This document shows, piece after piece, positions 9,046 through 18,115 of a stretch of DNA of 64,000 nucleotides; the first letter of the stretch is position 1; the number at the start of each line of letters is the position of its first letter. The stretch covers positions 1 through 64,000 of the forward strand of contig NZ_FOTY01000009.1 in NCBI RefSeq assembly GCF_900114715.1. The letters are read 5' to 3'. The notes beneath the pieces were generated by a model. That model was not told the origin of the DNA and made no database searches. It was given only the letters and a program-made list of their open reading frames with translations. This stretch comes from Salibacterium qingdaonense. Its GTDB lineage: Bacteria > Bacillota > Bacilli > Bacillales > Marinococcaceae. The translations under genes and the position numbers were made by a program.

Positions 9046-10686
9046 ATGCTTCACTATTTTAAAATGTTCAATAAAAAGTCATTTGTTACAATGATGGTAT
9101 TTACCATAGGTGTTTTAACCGGATGTTCCAGCAAAGAGGAAATGATGGATCTTTCAGCTGTAGAAGTCGGAGAAAAAATCAAACAGGATGTCAATTTGGA
9201 TGAAATGCAGGAGGAAGACATCGAACAACTTCAAAACCTTTATGACATCCGTGCTGAAGAGGTTGAGAGTTTTATCCTTAATCTTGCTTCCACCAATGTG
9301 CAAGCAGACGAGGTGGCTGTGATCAAAGCAAAAGATGCCGAAAATGTGGCGGACATGAAAGAAAAAATAGCCAACAGAGTCCAAGATAAAGCGAAAAGTT
9401 TTCAAGACTACCTTCCTGCTGAATATGCACTCATCGAAAATTATGTATTAAAAACAAAAGGCAACTTTGTGTTTCTTGCGATATCGGAAGAGGTAGATCA
9501 AATCGAACGTGCGTTTGATGAAGCTTTAAATGGCAACTTACCTTCCACGGCTTCAAATGATTCAAATGATCAAGATCCCAATCAACAACCAAATTCTTCC
9601 TATCAATCCACGTTCAGCAACAGTGTATTTGTGGGTGATTCCATTATTGGCGGCCTGACCAATGACGATCTTCTGGATGGCATTCATGTGATGGGGGGTT
9701 TGGGCGCAACCGCTGAATTTACATTGGAACATGTGGATGAAGTAGTTCGCCGAAAACCGGGATATGTTTTTTTATCTTTGGGGCAAAACAACATTGAAGA
9801 ACCCGTTAAGGAATCAAAGGAAAATTTTGAAAATCAATATTCAAAATTGGTGCGCGAGATCCAGGAAAAGCTCCCGAATGCAAAAATATACATGTTATCG
9901 ATTACACCCGTATCATCGGATGTCCCGGAAGGTAATCTTTCCAACAAAGATATTGATGATTTTAATTTGGCATTGCAAGACATCGCCGAGACGGAAGATG
10001 TTGACTACATCGACCTGTCCCCCATTTTTGAAAATAACGATATTCGCTACGCCGAAGACGGTTCGCATTTCCAAAATGATTTCTATCCGCTTTTGCTTGA
10101 TTATTTAAAGGAGGAGACGGATATCGAAACACAGTTCCAAAAATCAAGGGTCATCGATTCTAATGATGAATATAAGCAAATATTTAAAAATAGCGTGTTC
10201 ATGGGAGATGATATCATTGGATCGCTAACTTATCTGGACAAATTGAATGAAGAAAATGTAATCGCACCTTCAGGGGCAACGCTGGACTTGCTTCAACTTA
10301 ATGTTGAACAATTGGTAAATCAAAAACCTGAACATATCTTCATTCTGATTGGCAGCAACGATATCACCATTGTGGACCAGGAAGAATTCATCGAGAAATA
10401 CGTAAAGTTAATCAACAGTATTCAGGAGGAGCTTCCGAGTGCCAAAATCAACATATTGTCGATTCCGCCTGTTTCCGATAATGCCTTGCGCAAAGAGCCT
10501 CGTTATGAAAATATCGAAGCGTATAATCAATCGCTCCAAGATCTTGCTGCAACTGAAAAAATAAATTACATTGATTTATCGCCTATTTTTAAAAATAATA
10601 CAATCCAATACACTAAGAATGGAATACATTTTAAACCTGATTTTTATTCCCTATTTCTAGACTATATAAAAGACGACGTAGGTTAG
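9046..10686 (+). CDS. Lipoprotein with DUF4358-like domain and two tandem SGNH domains
   Basis: Starting at ATG 9046, a 27-residue signal ends in the lipobox LTGC. A GTG at 9001 overlapping the previous stop is an alternative start. Residues about 30-165 resemble DUF4358 lipoproteins. Two SGNH-hydrolase domains follow, joined by short linkers. The first keeps the nucleophile (VGDSIIGG, Ser near 199), a block III GQNN and DGSH in block V. The second reads MGDDIIGS, with Asp at the nucleophile position near 389, and NGIH instead of DxxH, so it looks catalytically dead although it retains GSND. The protein should sit on the outer membrane face and bind or deacylate the polymer modified by the MBOAT/DHHW pair. 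Confidence 0.82.
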   Translation: MLHYFKMFNKKSFVTMMVFTIGVLTGCSSKEEMMDLSAVEVGEKIKQDVNLDEMQEEDIEQLQNLYDIRAEEVESFILNLASTNVQADEVAVIKAKDAENVADMKEKIANRVQDKAKSFQDYLPAEYALIENYVLKTKGNFVFLAISEEVDQIERAFDEALNGNLPSTASNDSNDQDPNQQPNSSYQSTFSNSVFVGDSIIGGLTNDDLLDGIHVMGGLGATAEFTLEHVDEVVRRKPGYVFLSLGQNNIEEPVKESKENFENQYSKLVREIQEKLPNAKIYMLSITPVSSDVPEGNLSNKDIDDFNLALQDIAETEDVDYIDLSPIFENNDIRYAEDGSHFQNDFYPLLLDYLKEETDIETQFQKSRVIDSNDEYKQIFKNSVFMGDDIIGSLTYLDKLNEENVIAPSGATLDLLQLNVEQLVNQKPEHIFILIGSNDITIVDQEEFIEKYVKLINSIQEELPSAKINILSIPPVSDNALRKEPRYENIEAYNQSLQDLAATEKINYIDLSPIFKNNTIQYTKNGIHFKPDFYSLFLDYIKDDVG

Positions 10687-10764
10687 GGGGGACATTGATG
10701 CTCTGGATGTTGGCTTAACGTAATATCGAGCGAAAAATGAATCGAACCCCCATAGCAAAAAAGT

Positions 10765-10796
10765 GGCAGCTCATGTTCTTGGCTGCCTTTTTCTTT
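10765..10796 (+). terminator. Rho-independent terminator of the MBOAT operon
   Basis: Stem GGCAGC (10765-10770) pairs with GCTGCC (10782-10787), followed by a T-rich tract. It lies 78 bp after the SGNH lipoprotein stop. Confidence 0.75.
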
Positions 10797-11015
10797 GTCC
10801 TTATATCCCTTCAGTGACAATAACGAAAAGAAATAGATTGTGCAGAAATAAAACCCAGGATGGCGTTTCATAAAATGGAATACGTAGTTGAGGCAGCCAC
10901 AAAAGAGATCCGTACTGTTGAGTTTAAAAAAACGTTTGGTTGTAACCGTCAAGTTAATTTGAACAGTTTTTGCTCATTTATTTTGGGGTCTAAACCATAA
11001 TATGTTCTTGACTGC

Positions 11016-12253
11016 TTAATACTGAACTTTCTCTTCATTACACTCCAGCAAAATGCGTTGCTTGTACCCTTCGGGGTTGCGAGTGAAGGAATGCCGGCGC
11101 TGCAGCGCTTTGATTTTATTATTTTTGCCTTCGACGGCTGCATTCGTATAACGGACTTGTGATAATTACAAATCTCTTCCTGCCAAGTCTGCATTGTTTT
11201 TAAGCAGGACTTCACGGCTGGATGATCGATGGATACTCCGTCCTGCAGCCATCGCTGAAATCCTTTTTTGGCAAGCTTATAGGAGGAACTTTCGTCGTAC
11301 CATTGCATAAATGATTCTTTCCAGGCATGGGGTTGGTGAAGCAGCGGGGAATAAGACAGTAAAACAGAGAGCTCCCGCCGTTCCCTTTCCGTGAGACGAT
11401 CCTGTCGTTTCCCTATCAAGTGGTGGTTGCGCTTTAGATGACGGCCTTCGTGAGGGGTCAGCTTTTTTTGTTCTGCCTTCCGGACATGCTGCAGCGCCTC
11501 TGTGACGTAACGATTCACGTGACATCGGTCTGCAATGCGAATGGCAGAGGGGTAGATTTCCTTAACAAACCTATGGTAACTGCTTGCTAGATCAAGAACG
11601 ACAGCTGTCGGCTGAAGGGTCCCCCATTCGGGGTTTTTCTCGACATAATCATGGAGTTCTTCTTTCGTGCGGCCGGGAATCACATCAAGAAATGTTTCGC
11701 CGCGCAAATCATGCAAACCTGTATTATAAGTGTGGCCTTTTCGAATGGCGAAATCATCCAAGCCTAAAACAAGGGTTGGACGAGCCGCGGCTTCTTCCCT
11801 GCATTCCTTTTGGATACGTTGACTTTCGGTGTTCATCCATCGGTGAAACCATCGCGTCAGAGAGGTAACCGGCATCTGTAACAAGGCCGCTGCATGTTTT
11901 ACAGTCGCCCCTGTAATAGAAGAAAAAGCCTGCCGTTCCAATCTTTTGGTAACCTTTTTTTTCGGCTCTACACTCTCGTAATTCCAGACAAACGAACCCT
12001 TACAGGAATGACAATAAAGCCGGATGGCTGGCAGATGGAGAAATACTTTAGAACCAAAGGCTGCAAGGTCTCTTACTTTCCGGCGATAAGCCACACCGCG
12101 CCTAATAACGCGTTCTTTCGACCGGCAGGTCGGGCAGGACTGCCGCGAAGTGCAGGGTTTGACCCCAAATTCAATTGTATCCATCTCTTTTTGAACGGAG
12201 ATAATCTTTAACTCTGGCAGATCTAATAAATCATTGATAGAATGAACGTACAT
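11016..12253 (-). pseudogene. ISL3-family transposase, frameshifted
   Basis: The minus-strand frame begins at ATG 12253 after GAGGGAT. It shows the ISL3 pattern: an N-terminal zinc-finger-like C-x2-C pair (SCPTC and LYCHSC), a helix-turn-helix, then the DDE core with LGLDDFAIRKGHTY (first Asp) and VVLDLASSYHRFVKEIYP (second Asp). Near 11150 one extra base shifts the frame. The normal C-terminus, including the catalytic Glu in NAAVEGKNNKIK, lies in another frame that ends at 11016, while the shifted frame runs on to 10949. Without programmed frameshifting the product is inactive. Confidence 0.85.
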
Positions 12254-12359
12254 CTGTATCCCTCTTTTGTTGGTTGGTGGTACTTTCAACATAACAGAGG
12301 GGCAGGTGTTTTTTCATTTATGACGACCATTTAAACGCATCTATTTTATTGTCAAGAAC

Positions 12360-12647
12360 ATGTTTCGGTGTAGATCCAAACTTGATTTATTGATTCTGGA
12401 TGAGCTTGGGTATATCCCCTTGCATAAGCAGGGAGCTGAGCTGTTATTTCAAGTCATCAGTCTGTGTTACGAAAAGAGAAGCATCATCATCACAACGAAT
12501 CTTCAGTTTGGAGAATGGAATCATGTATTTGGAAATCCCATCTTAACAGAAGCTGTCGTGGATCCTCTGATTCACCATTCTCACCTCGTATTATTTGATG
12601 GCGACAGCCATCGGCTGAGAGAATCTATGGCTTTTCAGCCTATGTAA
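12360..12647 (+). pseudogene. IS21 IstB helper ATPase fragment
   Basis: The fragment contains the Walker B strand [22 protein letters not shown] and the sensor region IIITTNLQFGEWNHVFG of IstB, the AAA+ ATPase that assists the IS21 transposase. The P-loop half is missing and it abuts the ISL3 remnant. DRLIHH of intact IstB has become DPLIHH, in line with decay. Confidence 0.85.
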
Positions 12648-12687
12648 GAATCAGGGAAGCAAGTGGCTACATAAATGTTTTGCCGTT

Positions 12688-12954
12688 TTATGCATTTTTC
12701 TCTTGCCAAATACACTTATCGACATCTTCCACCTTAAACTGAAACAAGAATGATGATTGTGTTTCCGCATCCACAGGTTTATTTTCCTCGCCAACTCCTT
12801 CGGCCATCATTTTTCGAGGTAACAGTTCGATCTTGGTTTCCCCAGTGTCAAAAAGAGCATACTCTATGCCTTCGTCACACATGATAATCGGCAGCTTGAA
12901 AAAAACGGACCTCCTTTCCTGAGTGAACGGAAACCCTTCATTTTCCAACGACAT
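12688..12954 (-). pseudogene. VOC (glyoxalase/bleomycin-resistance fold) fragment
   Basis: Part of the 88-residue frame, ALFDTGETKIELLP followed by FLFQFKVEDVDKCIWQEK, matches the end of one beta-alpha-beta-beta-beta module and the start of the next in VOC-superfamily proteins. Both ends are missing, and it lies between two istB fragments. I take it as a cut-down remnant; the original function cannot be told. Confidence 0.5.
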
Positions 12955-13011
12955 TAATCAAAGAATCATTAACAGCCTTACGATTTTTAGGGCATCAGGA
13001 AAATATCATCA

Positions 13012-13251
13012 TTGCTTATTTTGGATGAATTAGGATATGTGCCGTTCCAAAAAGAAGGAACAGAGCTTTTATTCCATCTTATAACAGATTGTTACGAGCG
13101 AAAAAGCGTTATTGTCACCACCAATCTGGAATTCGGGCAGTGGAATCGTGTATTTGGAGATAATCGTTTAACGGGAGCTCTTGTGGACCGTCTGGTCCAT
13201 CACGCTCGAACGGATCGGATGGAACGAAACAAAAGGTGCTGTGGAAAATAG
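13012..13251 (+). pseudogene. Second IS21 IstB fragment
   Basis: The frame starts directly at the Walker B strand [20 protein letters not shown] and runs through [33 protein letters not shown]. It differs at many positions from the fragment at 12360, so it comes from a different IS21 element and not from a recent duplication. The P-loop is missing. Confidence 0.85.
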
Positions 13252-13355
13252 CCACTGCTTAAGGAAAGTGGTATAGCCCGGGTTCTTTCGATTTCTTTTT
13301 TCTCAAGCGGTATGTTCGAGGTGTGCGTGTCGGTTAACGCCTGGAAACCGGGATG

Positions 13356-13994
13356 TTAAAGGTTTTTACCGGCTTCAACAGCTCTTTTGATCAATTCCAT
13401 TGGGTTATTTTTTTCAGATTTTAATTCATATACTACACGACCGTCCTGCCATTTTACGACGGAGCTGGGAGAATCCTTGAATCCTTGGATTTTGATGACG
13501 CCTTGATTATCAGGAGCTGGTAGATAGTGGGTTTCGAGATACGCTACAATCGTTTCTGCCAGCTTTCGGCTATCCGGGTGGTTTTTTACAGCGTACTTCG
13601 ATTGAATAGGGTAATCTATTTTAATGAGCCAGTTTCCCTCATTCCAGGAAATAAATTTATGACCCGCACCTGCATCCTGCAAGGCTGTGATGCCGTGGCC
13701 AAGATCAATATTCGTCTGTTTGACTGTACGATAATCACTTATGGCAGCCGCGGCTTTTTCAGAGTTGTCAAAGCTTTGTTTTTCAACTCCGCTGTTTGTA
13801 GAGGAGGCACTGGTATCATTGCTGCTTGATGCTGTTTCCTGCTGTGAAGGTTCCTGCGCTTCCTGACTGCTGCCGACTTCTTGCGTGTTTTCCTGGTGGG
13901 TGCTGCCGCTGTCATCTGCCGCTGAAGAGTTGGAAGTGCAACCGGTAAGCAGGATAGAGAAAGCACAGAAGGCGGCTACATGCATTCGTTTCAT
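13356..13994 (-). CDS. Hypothetical lipoprotein with Ser/Thr/Gln-rich linker
   Basis: From ATG 13994 (alternative GTG 14006) the protein has a signal peptide ending in the lipobox LTGC. A low-complexity linker rich in Ser, Gln and Glu (about residues 20-72) leads to a folded domain of about 140 residues with a WNEGNWLIKIDYP strand and a C-terminal RVVYELKSEKNN segment. It should be anchored on the outer face of the membrane. I do not recognise the domain. It stands alone, convergent to the istB fragments and divergent from the two-component genes. Confidence 0.7.
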   Translation of the reverse strand: MKRMHVAAFCAFSILLTGCTSNSSAADDSGSTHQENTQEVGSSQEAQEPSQQETASSSNDTSASSTNSGVEKQSFDNSEKAAAAISDYRTVKQTNIDLGHGITALQDAGAGHKFISWNEGNWLIKIDYPIQSKYAVKNHPDSRKLAETIVAYLETHYLPAPDNQGVIKIQGFKDSPSSVVKWQDGRVVYELKSEKNNPMELIKRAVEAGKNL

Positions 13995-14449
13995 CGTTTC
14001 GTTCACCCCTACTTATTGTAAGTGTATTCTATTTTAATCATACTCTTCATAAAACACTTCTACAACGGTACTGCTCTCATGATTTTTCACGTATATAAAA
14101 AAGTCGGGGTAAAAGCCTGACATCCTTATCTCCGCATCAAAATAGCTTCATCTTTTTTTTATTTCCTTCCTTCCTGATATACTCAACACTAACATCTCCT
14201 AGATGGTCTTCTGTCCTTATTGGTTGCTCAAGCAGGAAGTCTATTGATTTTGGGAATGGTTAACAAGTGGCTTTTTTTGTTTTTCACCTTCTTAGCCAAC
14301 CAACATAGAAGGCCTGCCATTACCTACATTTTTAGAATGCCATAAACAGTTCACCCGGCATCTGAGATAACCACTATTGCTAACAACAAATCATAGACCA
14401 GCGAGGGGAGCACAGCTTCCTCTTTTCACACGAAACAGCGAAGAGCCGC
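13995..14449. other. Long divergent intergenic region
   Basis: AT-rich spacer between the lipoprotein and the two-component operon with no supported gene. The operator-like repeats of the response-regulator promoter lie at its right end. Confidence 0.5.
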
Positions 14450-14479
14450 ATCTTTATCTCATCTTTACATCACTATGCT
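14450..14479 (+). promoter_or_regulatory. Direct-repeat boxes in front of the two-component operon
   Basis: Two adjacent 11-bp units, ATCTTTATCTC (14450-14460) and ATCTTTACATC (14461-14471), are followed by a TATGCT -10-like hexamer (14474-14479). The 11-bp period fits head-to-tail binding of an OmpR-family dimer, so the operon is probably autoregulated. Confidence 0.5.
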
Positions 14480-14522
14480 ATCTTTTAAGGTAGTAATCAT
14501 TTAGGTATTGTGGGGGAGACAA

Positions 14523-15209
14523 ATGCCAAAAACAATATTAATCGTAGAAGATGAAGCCATTTTACGTGAAATAGTTAAGGATTATTTATTAAATGAAGGA
14601 TATGAAGTATTAGAAGCAGCAGATGGGAATGAAGCTTTAGCTATTTTTGAAGAACATGATGTACATTTAATTATTTTGGATATTATGCTGCCGGAGGTAG
14701 ATGGATGGTCCGTTTGCAGAAAAATCCGTAAAACTTCCGATGTGGCGATTATTATGCTGACAGCACGTACGGATGAAGATGATACACTGCTGGGTTTTGA
14801 ATTAGGCGCTGATGATTATGTCACAAAGCCATACAGTCCGCCAATATTACTGGCGAGAGTGAAACGATTAATGGATAGCCGCTATGCCCGGGCAGGTAAG
14901 TTATCGGATGAAGACACTTTAATCAGTAATGGTATCCATGTCCACTTTTCTACGCGGACAGTGACAGTAGATGGAGAAAGAATCAGTCTGACATACACGG
15001 AATTTGAAATATTAACCTATTTAATGCAAAATCAAGGGATTATTATTACAAGGGAACAACTTATCACTAAAATCTGGGGCTATGAGTTTGACGGTGATGA
15101 TCGAACAATCAATAGTCACATCCGCAATTTGAGGCATAAAATAGGCGCTAAAGGAAATTGTATTGTCACGGTTATTCGGGCTGGCTATAAATTTGAGGAC
15201 AAAACATGA
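14523..15209 (+). CDS. OmpR/PhoB-family response regulator
   Basis: ATG 14523, 6-8 bases after GGGGGAG, gives 228 residues. The receiver domain (1-118) has the acidic pocket EDE (9-11), the phosphoacceptor Asp53 in ILDIMLPEVDGW, Thr in MLTAR and Lys in VTKPYSP. The C-terminal winged helix (about 130-226) carries LTYTEFEILTYL and the recognition region REQLITKIWGYEFDGDDRTINSHIRNLRHKIG. It should bind 11-bp-spaced direct repeats and be phosphorylated by the kinase encoded with a 4-bp overlap. Boxes upstream of nearby wall genes point to a cell-envelope role, but the exact system is not recognised. Confidence 0.93.
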   Translation: MPKTILIVEDEAILREIVKDYLLNEGYEVLEAADGNEALAIFEEHDVHLIILDIMLPEVDGWSVCRKIRKTSDVAIIMLTARTDEDDTLLGFELGADDYVTKPYSPPILLARVKRLMDSRYARAGKLSDEDTLISNGIHVHFSTRTVTVDGERISLTYTEFEILTYLMQNQGIIITREQLITKIWGYEFDGDDRTINSHIRNLRHKIGAKGNCIVTVIRAGYKFEDKT

Positions 15210-16990
15210 AAAAAGGCATTGTATTAAAATTATTTTTGCTGACAGCCTTATTGTGTATGCTTATTCTTGCAACGATATATATTGGACAAACGGTGTTTTT
15301 CAAGCAATATTATGCAACACAAGAGGTAGATGACATTAAAACGAGTATTGAATCTTTTAAGAAGGAATTCTTGAAGGCCGGGGAAAATGTACAGGCAATG
15401 AAAAGGTTGGAGCAGGATTTCTATCAGGAGCATTCGACGTGGATTACAACGTTAGACAGTGCAGGAAATATGAAACACACAAATGATTTTTCTGTGACAA
15501 TTCATTCAGATGCTTCTCAGAATAAGAACCTCGCTAATCGTGATATTACTATCCCTTTGTACAGTTTTATCGGCTTAGAGGACTTAGAAAGGATAAAGTT
15601 TGATTTAGAACAAGGAAAGCGTATTACGATAGATGGGATACTAGCAGATAATACAGTAATTCCTGCCATTTTAACTAGACAGAACGGGAATTTTGGATTA
15701 GAGAATAAGCTGCTCACGGAAGAGTTATATGGAAACAGCACGGAAACAGACCCCCTTGGAGCAAGAGACTCGCAGGTATATTTAACGGGAAACATTAAGA
15801 AATTACAATTACCTGTAGGAACCGTACGTTCACCTATTTACACAAATCGTGTGTTTATCGAACAAATCAAACAATTTCAAGCAAAGCTGCTATTTAATGA
15901 TAATTATAATGACCGTGCGAAAACAATGGATTATGAGAAAAATGGTATTGAGTACAAAATATTCATCCGACCGATGAAAGATGCGAATGGTGAAACTGCT
16001 TATATTTTTGCTATGACGTCATTACAGCCAATTGATGAAGCTGTGCAAATGTTAGAAGATTATTATATCTACCTAATTATATTGGCATTGCTCCTTATTG
16101 TTCTGGCATCCTTTTATTTTTCGAAAAAAATCGCCAAACCATTGCTGCAAATCAACGATACGACAAGCAGAATGGCCAACCTGGATTTTTCCGAGACCAT
16201 ACCTGTCAAGTCAAAGGATGAAATTGGTACGTTATCCCACAATATTAACAGTCTCTCTACCACCCTGCATTCGCACATTAATCAATTGCAGGAGGATATA
16301 GAGAAGGAAAAACAACTGGAACATACACGTAAAGAATTTATTTCCGGTGTGTCACATGAATTAAAGACACCTTTAAGTATATTGAAGAGCTGCATCTCTA
16401 TTTTAGAAGATGATGTTGCTAAGGATAAAAAAGATTATTATTTTAACGCAATGGCAAACGAAGTCGATAAAATGGACATGCTTATTGTCGAAATGCTTGA
16501 ATTGGCAAAATTTGAATCCGGAACGTACAAAATGGAAATGGATGTCTTCTATATTGATCAAGTCATCGAGTATATTTGCGAACAATTATCTTTAGATATC
16601 GCTGACAAGCAATTACATGTGCATAAACACCTTTCCGGGACAAGAGTCGTTGCAAATCAGCATCGCATAGAACAGGTTGTTACGAATTTCATTACCAATG
16701 CGATCCGCCATACCCCGGAAGATAAAAACATTATTATTTCTACTAAAAGTGAGCAGGAACTTGTTAAAGTATGTGTCGAAAACAACGGGTCTCCTATCGC
16801 AGAAGAACATGTAGAAAAAATATGGGATCGTTTTTATCGTGGAGATACGTCCCGTGACCGTTCAGAAGGCAGTATGGGATTGGGGCTTGCTATTTCAAAA
16901 AATATCTTGGAATTGCATGGTGTGCAATATGGTGTAACGAATACAGAAGAAGGCGTGCTGTTTTACTTCTATTTGAATAAAAAAGAATAG
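15206..16990 (+). CDS. Membrane sensor histidine kinase
   Basis: ATGA overlap with the regulator couples translation. Of 594 residues, helix 1 (about 7-29) and helix 2 (about 286-306) enclose a large extracytoplasmic sensor domain of about 255 residues. HAMP follows (about 307-360), then the dimerisation domain with the phosphoacceptor His384 in SGVSHELKTPLS, then the ATPase domain with N box NFITNAIRHT, G1 DRFYRGD and G2 GSMGLGLAISK. The big sensor domain suggests detection of a wall or surface signal. It probably phosphorylates the preceding regulator. I see no close match to a named kinase. Confidence 0.93.
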   Translation: MKKGIVLKLFLLTALLCMLILATIYIGQTVFFKQYYATQEVDDIKTSIESFKKEFLKAGENVQAMKRLEQDFYQEHSTWITTLDSAGNMKHTNDFSVTIHSDASQNKNLANRDITIPLYSFIGLEDLERIKFDLEQGKRITIDGILADNTVIPAILTRQNGNFGLENKLLTEELYGNSTETDPLGARDSQVYLTGNIKKLQLPVGTVRSPIYTNRVFIEQIKQFQAKLLFNDNYNDRAKTMDYEKNGIEYKIFIRPMKDANGETAYIFAMTSLQPIDEAVQMLEDYYIYLIILALLLIVLASFYFSKKIAKPLLQINDTTSRMANLDFSETIPVKSKDEIGTLSHNINSLSTTLHSHINQLQEDIEKEKQLEHTRKEFISGVSHELKTPLSILKSCISILEDDVAKDKKDYYFNAMANEVDKMDMLIVEMLELAKFESGTYKMEMDVFYIDQVIEYICEQLSLDIADKQLHVHKHLSGTRVVANQHRIEQVVTNFITNAIRHTPEDKNIIISTKSEQELVKVCVENNGSPIAEEHVEKIWDRFYRGDTSRDRSEGSMGLGLAISKNILELHGVQYGVTNTEEGVLFYFYLNKKE

Positions 16991-17010
16991 CAAATTTTAT
17001 GAAGCAAAAA

Positions 17011-17048
17011 AGCCGTCCGTTTAATTTTATTGAACGGATGGCTTTTTT
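17011..17048 (+). terminator. Rho-independent terminator of the two-component operon
   Basis: An 11-bp stem (17011-17021 with 17033-17043, one G-U pair) closes an AT-rich loop and is followed by six T, 20 bp after the kinase stop. Confidence 0.9.
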
Positions 17049-17184
17049 GTATGGAGTGACCACAAAAACCGATTCTATCAGATTACAAATTTTTTATACG
17101 GTATTGATCTTATATGCACCTGAACTTTACATCTATCTATTAATCTTTAAAACGCAGCTTTGAAAAAGAAAGGATAGATGAAAG

Positions 17185-17922
17185 ATGGTATTTCAACAGA
17201 AAAATGGGAGAAATCACAGGACACGAAATATATTGGTTGTTACATTGCTTTTATTTCCCATTCTATTAATGTCGGCTTGCTCCGGCAATCCCGAGAACAA
17301 CAATCATAATAATGCCAGTAGCAGCAATAACAGTGAAAACAGTGAAAACAAAAACACAGCCTTTAAGGTGGCGATCGATCCGGGACATGGCGGGAGAGAT
17401 CCCGGCGCAACAGGCGCCAGCGGCCAATATGAAAAGAGTTTCACGTTAAATTTATCGAAAAAAGTGGAAAAACGGCTGGAGCAGGAATCGGGAATGGAAG
17501 TTTTCATGACGAGAACAGATGACAGCTTTATTTCCCAAGAAAGCCGAGAAAGGCCCAAATACGCCAATAGAAAAAACGCAGATGTATTTATATCTATTCA
17601 CGGTAACACTTTTTCCGATCCCAATGTTTCAGGTACCGAAACGTATTATTATCACAAGACTTCCCACCAGTTTGCTCAGATTTTACAGAAACATGTGGTG
17701 AAAGCTACCGAATTCAGGGATAGAGGAATCAAGAAGAAAGATCTGTTCGTTGTAAGGGATACGGAAATGCCGGCAGCCTTGCTTGAAGTAGGTTACCTGA
17801 CGAATTCCGCGAACGAATCCAAAATGCATACGGACGATTTTCAATCACGTGTTGCCGACTCCATTGTGAAAGGGATTAAAGAATACAAAGAAGAATCAGA
17901 AAAACAAGGTATTTTCAGCTGA
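17185..17922 (+). CDS. Lipoprotein N-acetylmuramoyl-L-alanine amidase (Amidase_3)
   Basis: A 32-residue signal ends at the lipobox LMSAC, followed by an Asn/Ser-rich linker and an Amidase_3 domain (about 60-240). Zinc ligands are visible: His in AIDPGHGGRDPG, Glu in YEKSFTLNL, His in VFISIHGN. The catalytic Glu lies in LLEVGYLTN. It cleaves the bond between muramic acid and the stem peptide. Most CwlD/LytC-type enzymes lack a lipid anchor, so this one would act close to the membrane. ATG 17185 follows AAAGAAAGGA. Upstream, ACTTTACATCT with a downstream TATTAA resembles the two-component promoter but lacks clear repeats. Monocistronic, with its own terminator. Confidence 0.93.
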   Translation: MVFQQKNGRNHRTRNILVVTLLLFPILLMSACSGNPENNNHNNASSSNNSENSENKNTAFKVAIDPGHGGRDPGATGASGQYEKSFTLNLSKKVEKRLEQESGMEVFMTRTDDSFISQESRERPKYANRKNADVFISIHGNTFSDPNVSGTETYYYHKTSHQFAQILQKHVVKATEFRDRGIKKKDLFVVRDTEMPAALLEVGYLTNSANESKMHTDDFQSRVADSIVKGIKEYKEESEKQGIFS

Positions 17923-17961
17923 ATCTTTTAGGGGCCCGCCCAAAGATCTCTATGGAATGCA

Positions 17962-18010
17962 GGCTATCCAATTTTCTGACTTTATAAGTCAATAAATTGG
18001 ATGGCTTTTT
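17962..18010 (+). terminator. Rho-independent terminator of the amidase gene
   Basis: A 13-bp stem (17962-17974 with 17994-18006, with G-U pairs) encloses a 19-base loop and ends in TTTTT. Confidence 0.8.
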
Positions 18011-18022
18011 CCGTTTTATCAA

Positions 18023-18076
18023 ATCTTTAGCTCAAGTCCATTTCATCTTCATTTCGTCTTTATCCCACTTTATTAA
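18023..18076 (+). promoter_or_regulatory. Four phased 11-bp boxes before the deacetylase
   Basis: Successive 11-bp units begin at 18023 (ATCTTTAGCTC), 18034, 18045 (ATCTTCATTTC) and 18056 (GTCTTTATCCC). TATTAA at 18071-18076 may be the -10. Spacing and core match the boxes upstream of the response regulator. Confidence 0.5.
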
Positions 18077-18115
18077 TCTGTCTACAAGATTAATAAATGA
18101 AATCGAGGTCTTTAT

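Noticed and set aside
10683-10952. 89-residue minus-strand ORF after the SGNH lipoprotein
   Set aside because: It runs through the operon's terminator, is Cys/Phe-rich without domain pattern, and lacks a ribosome binding site.
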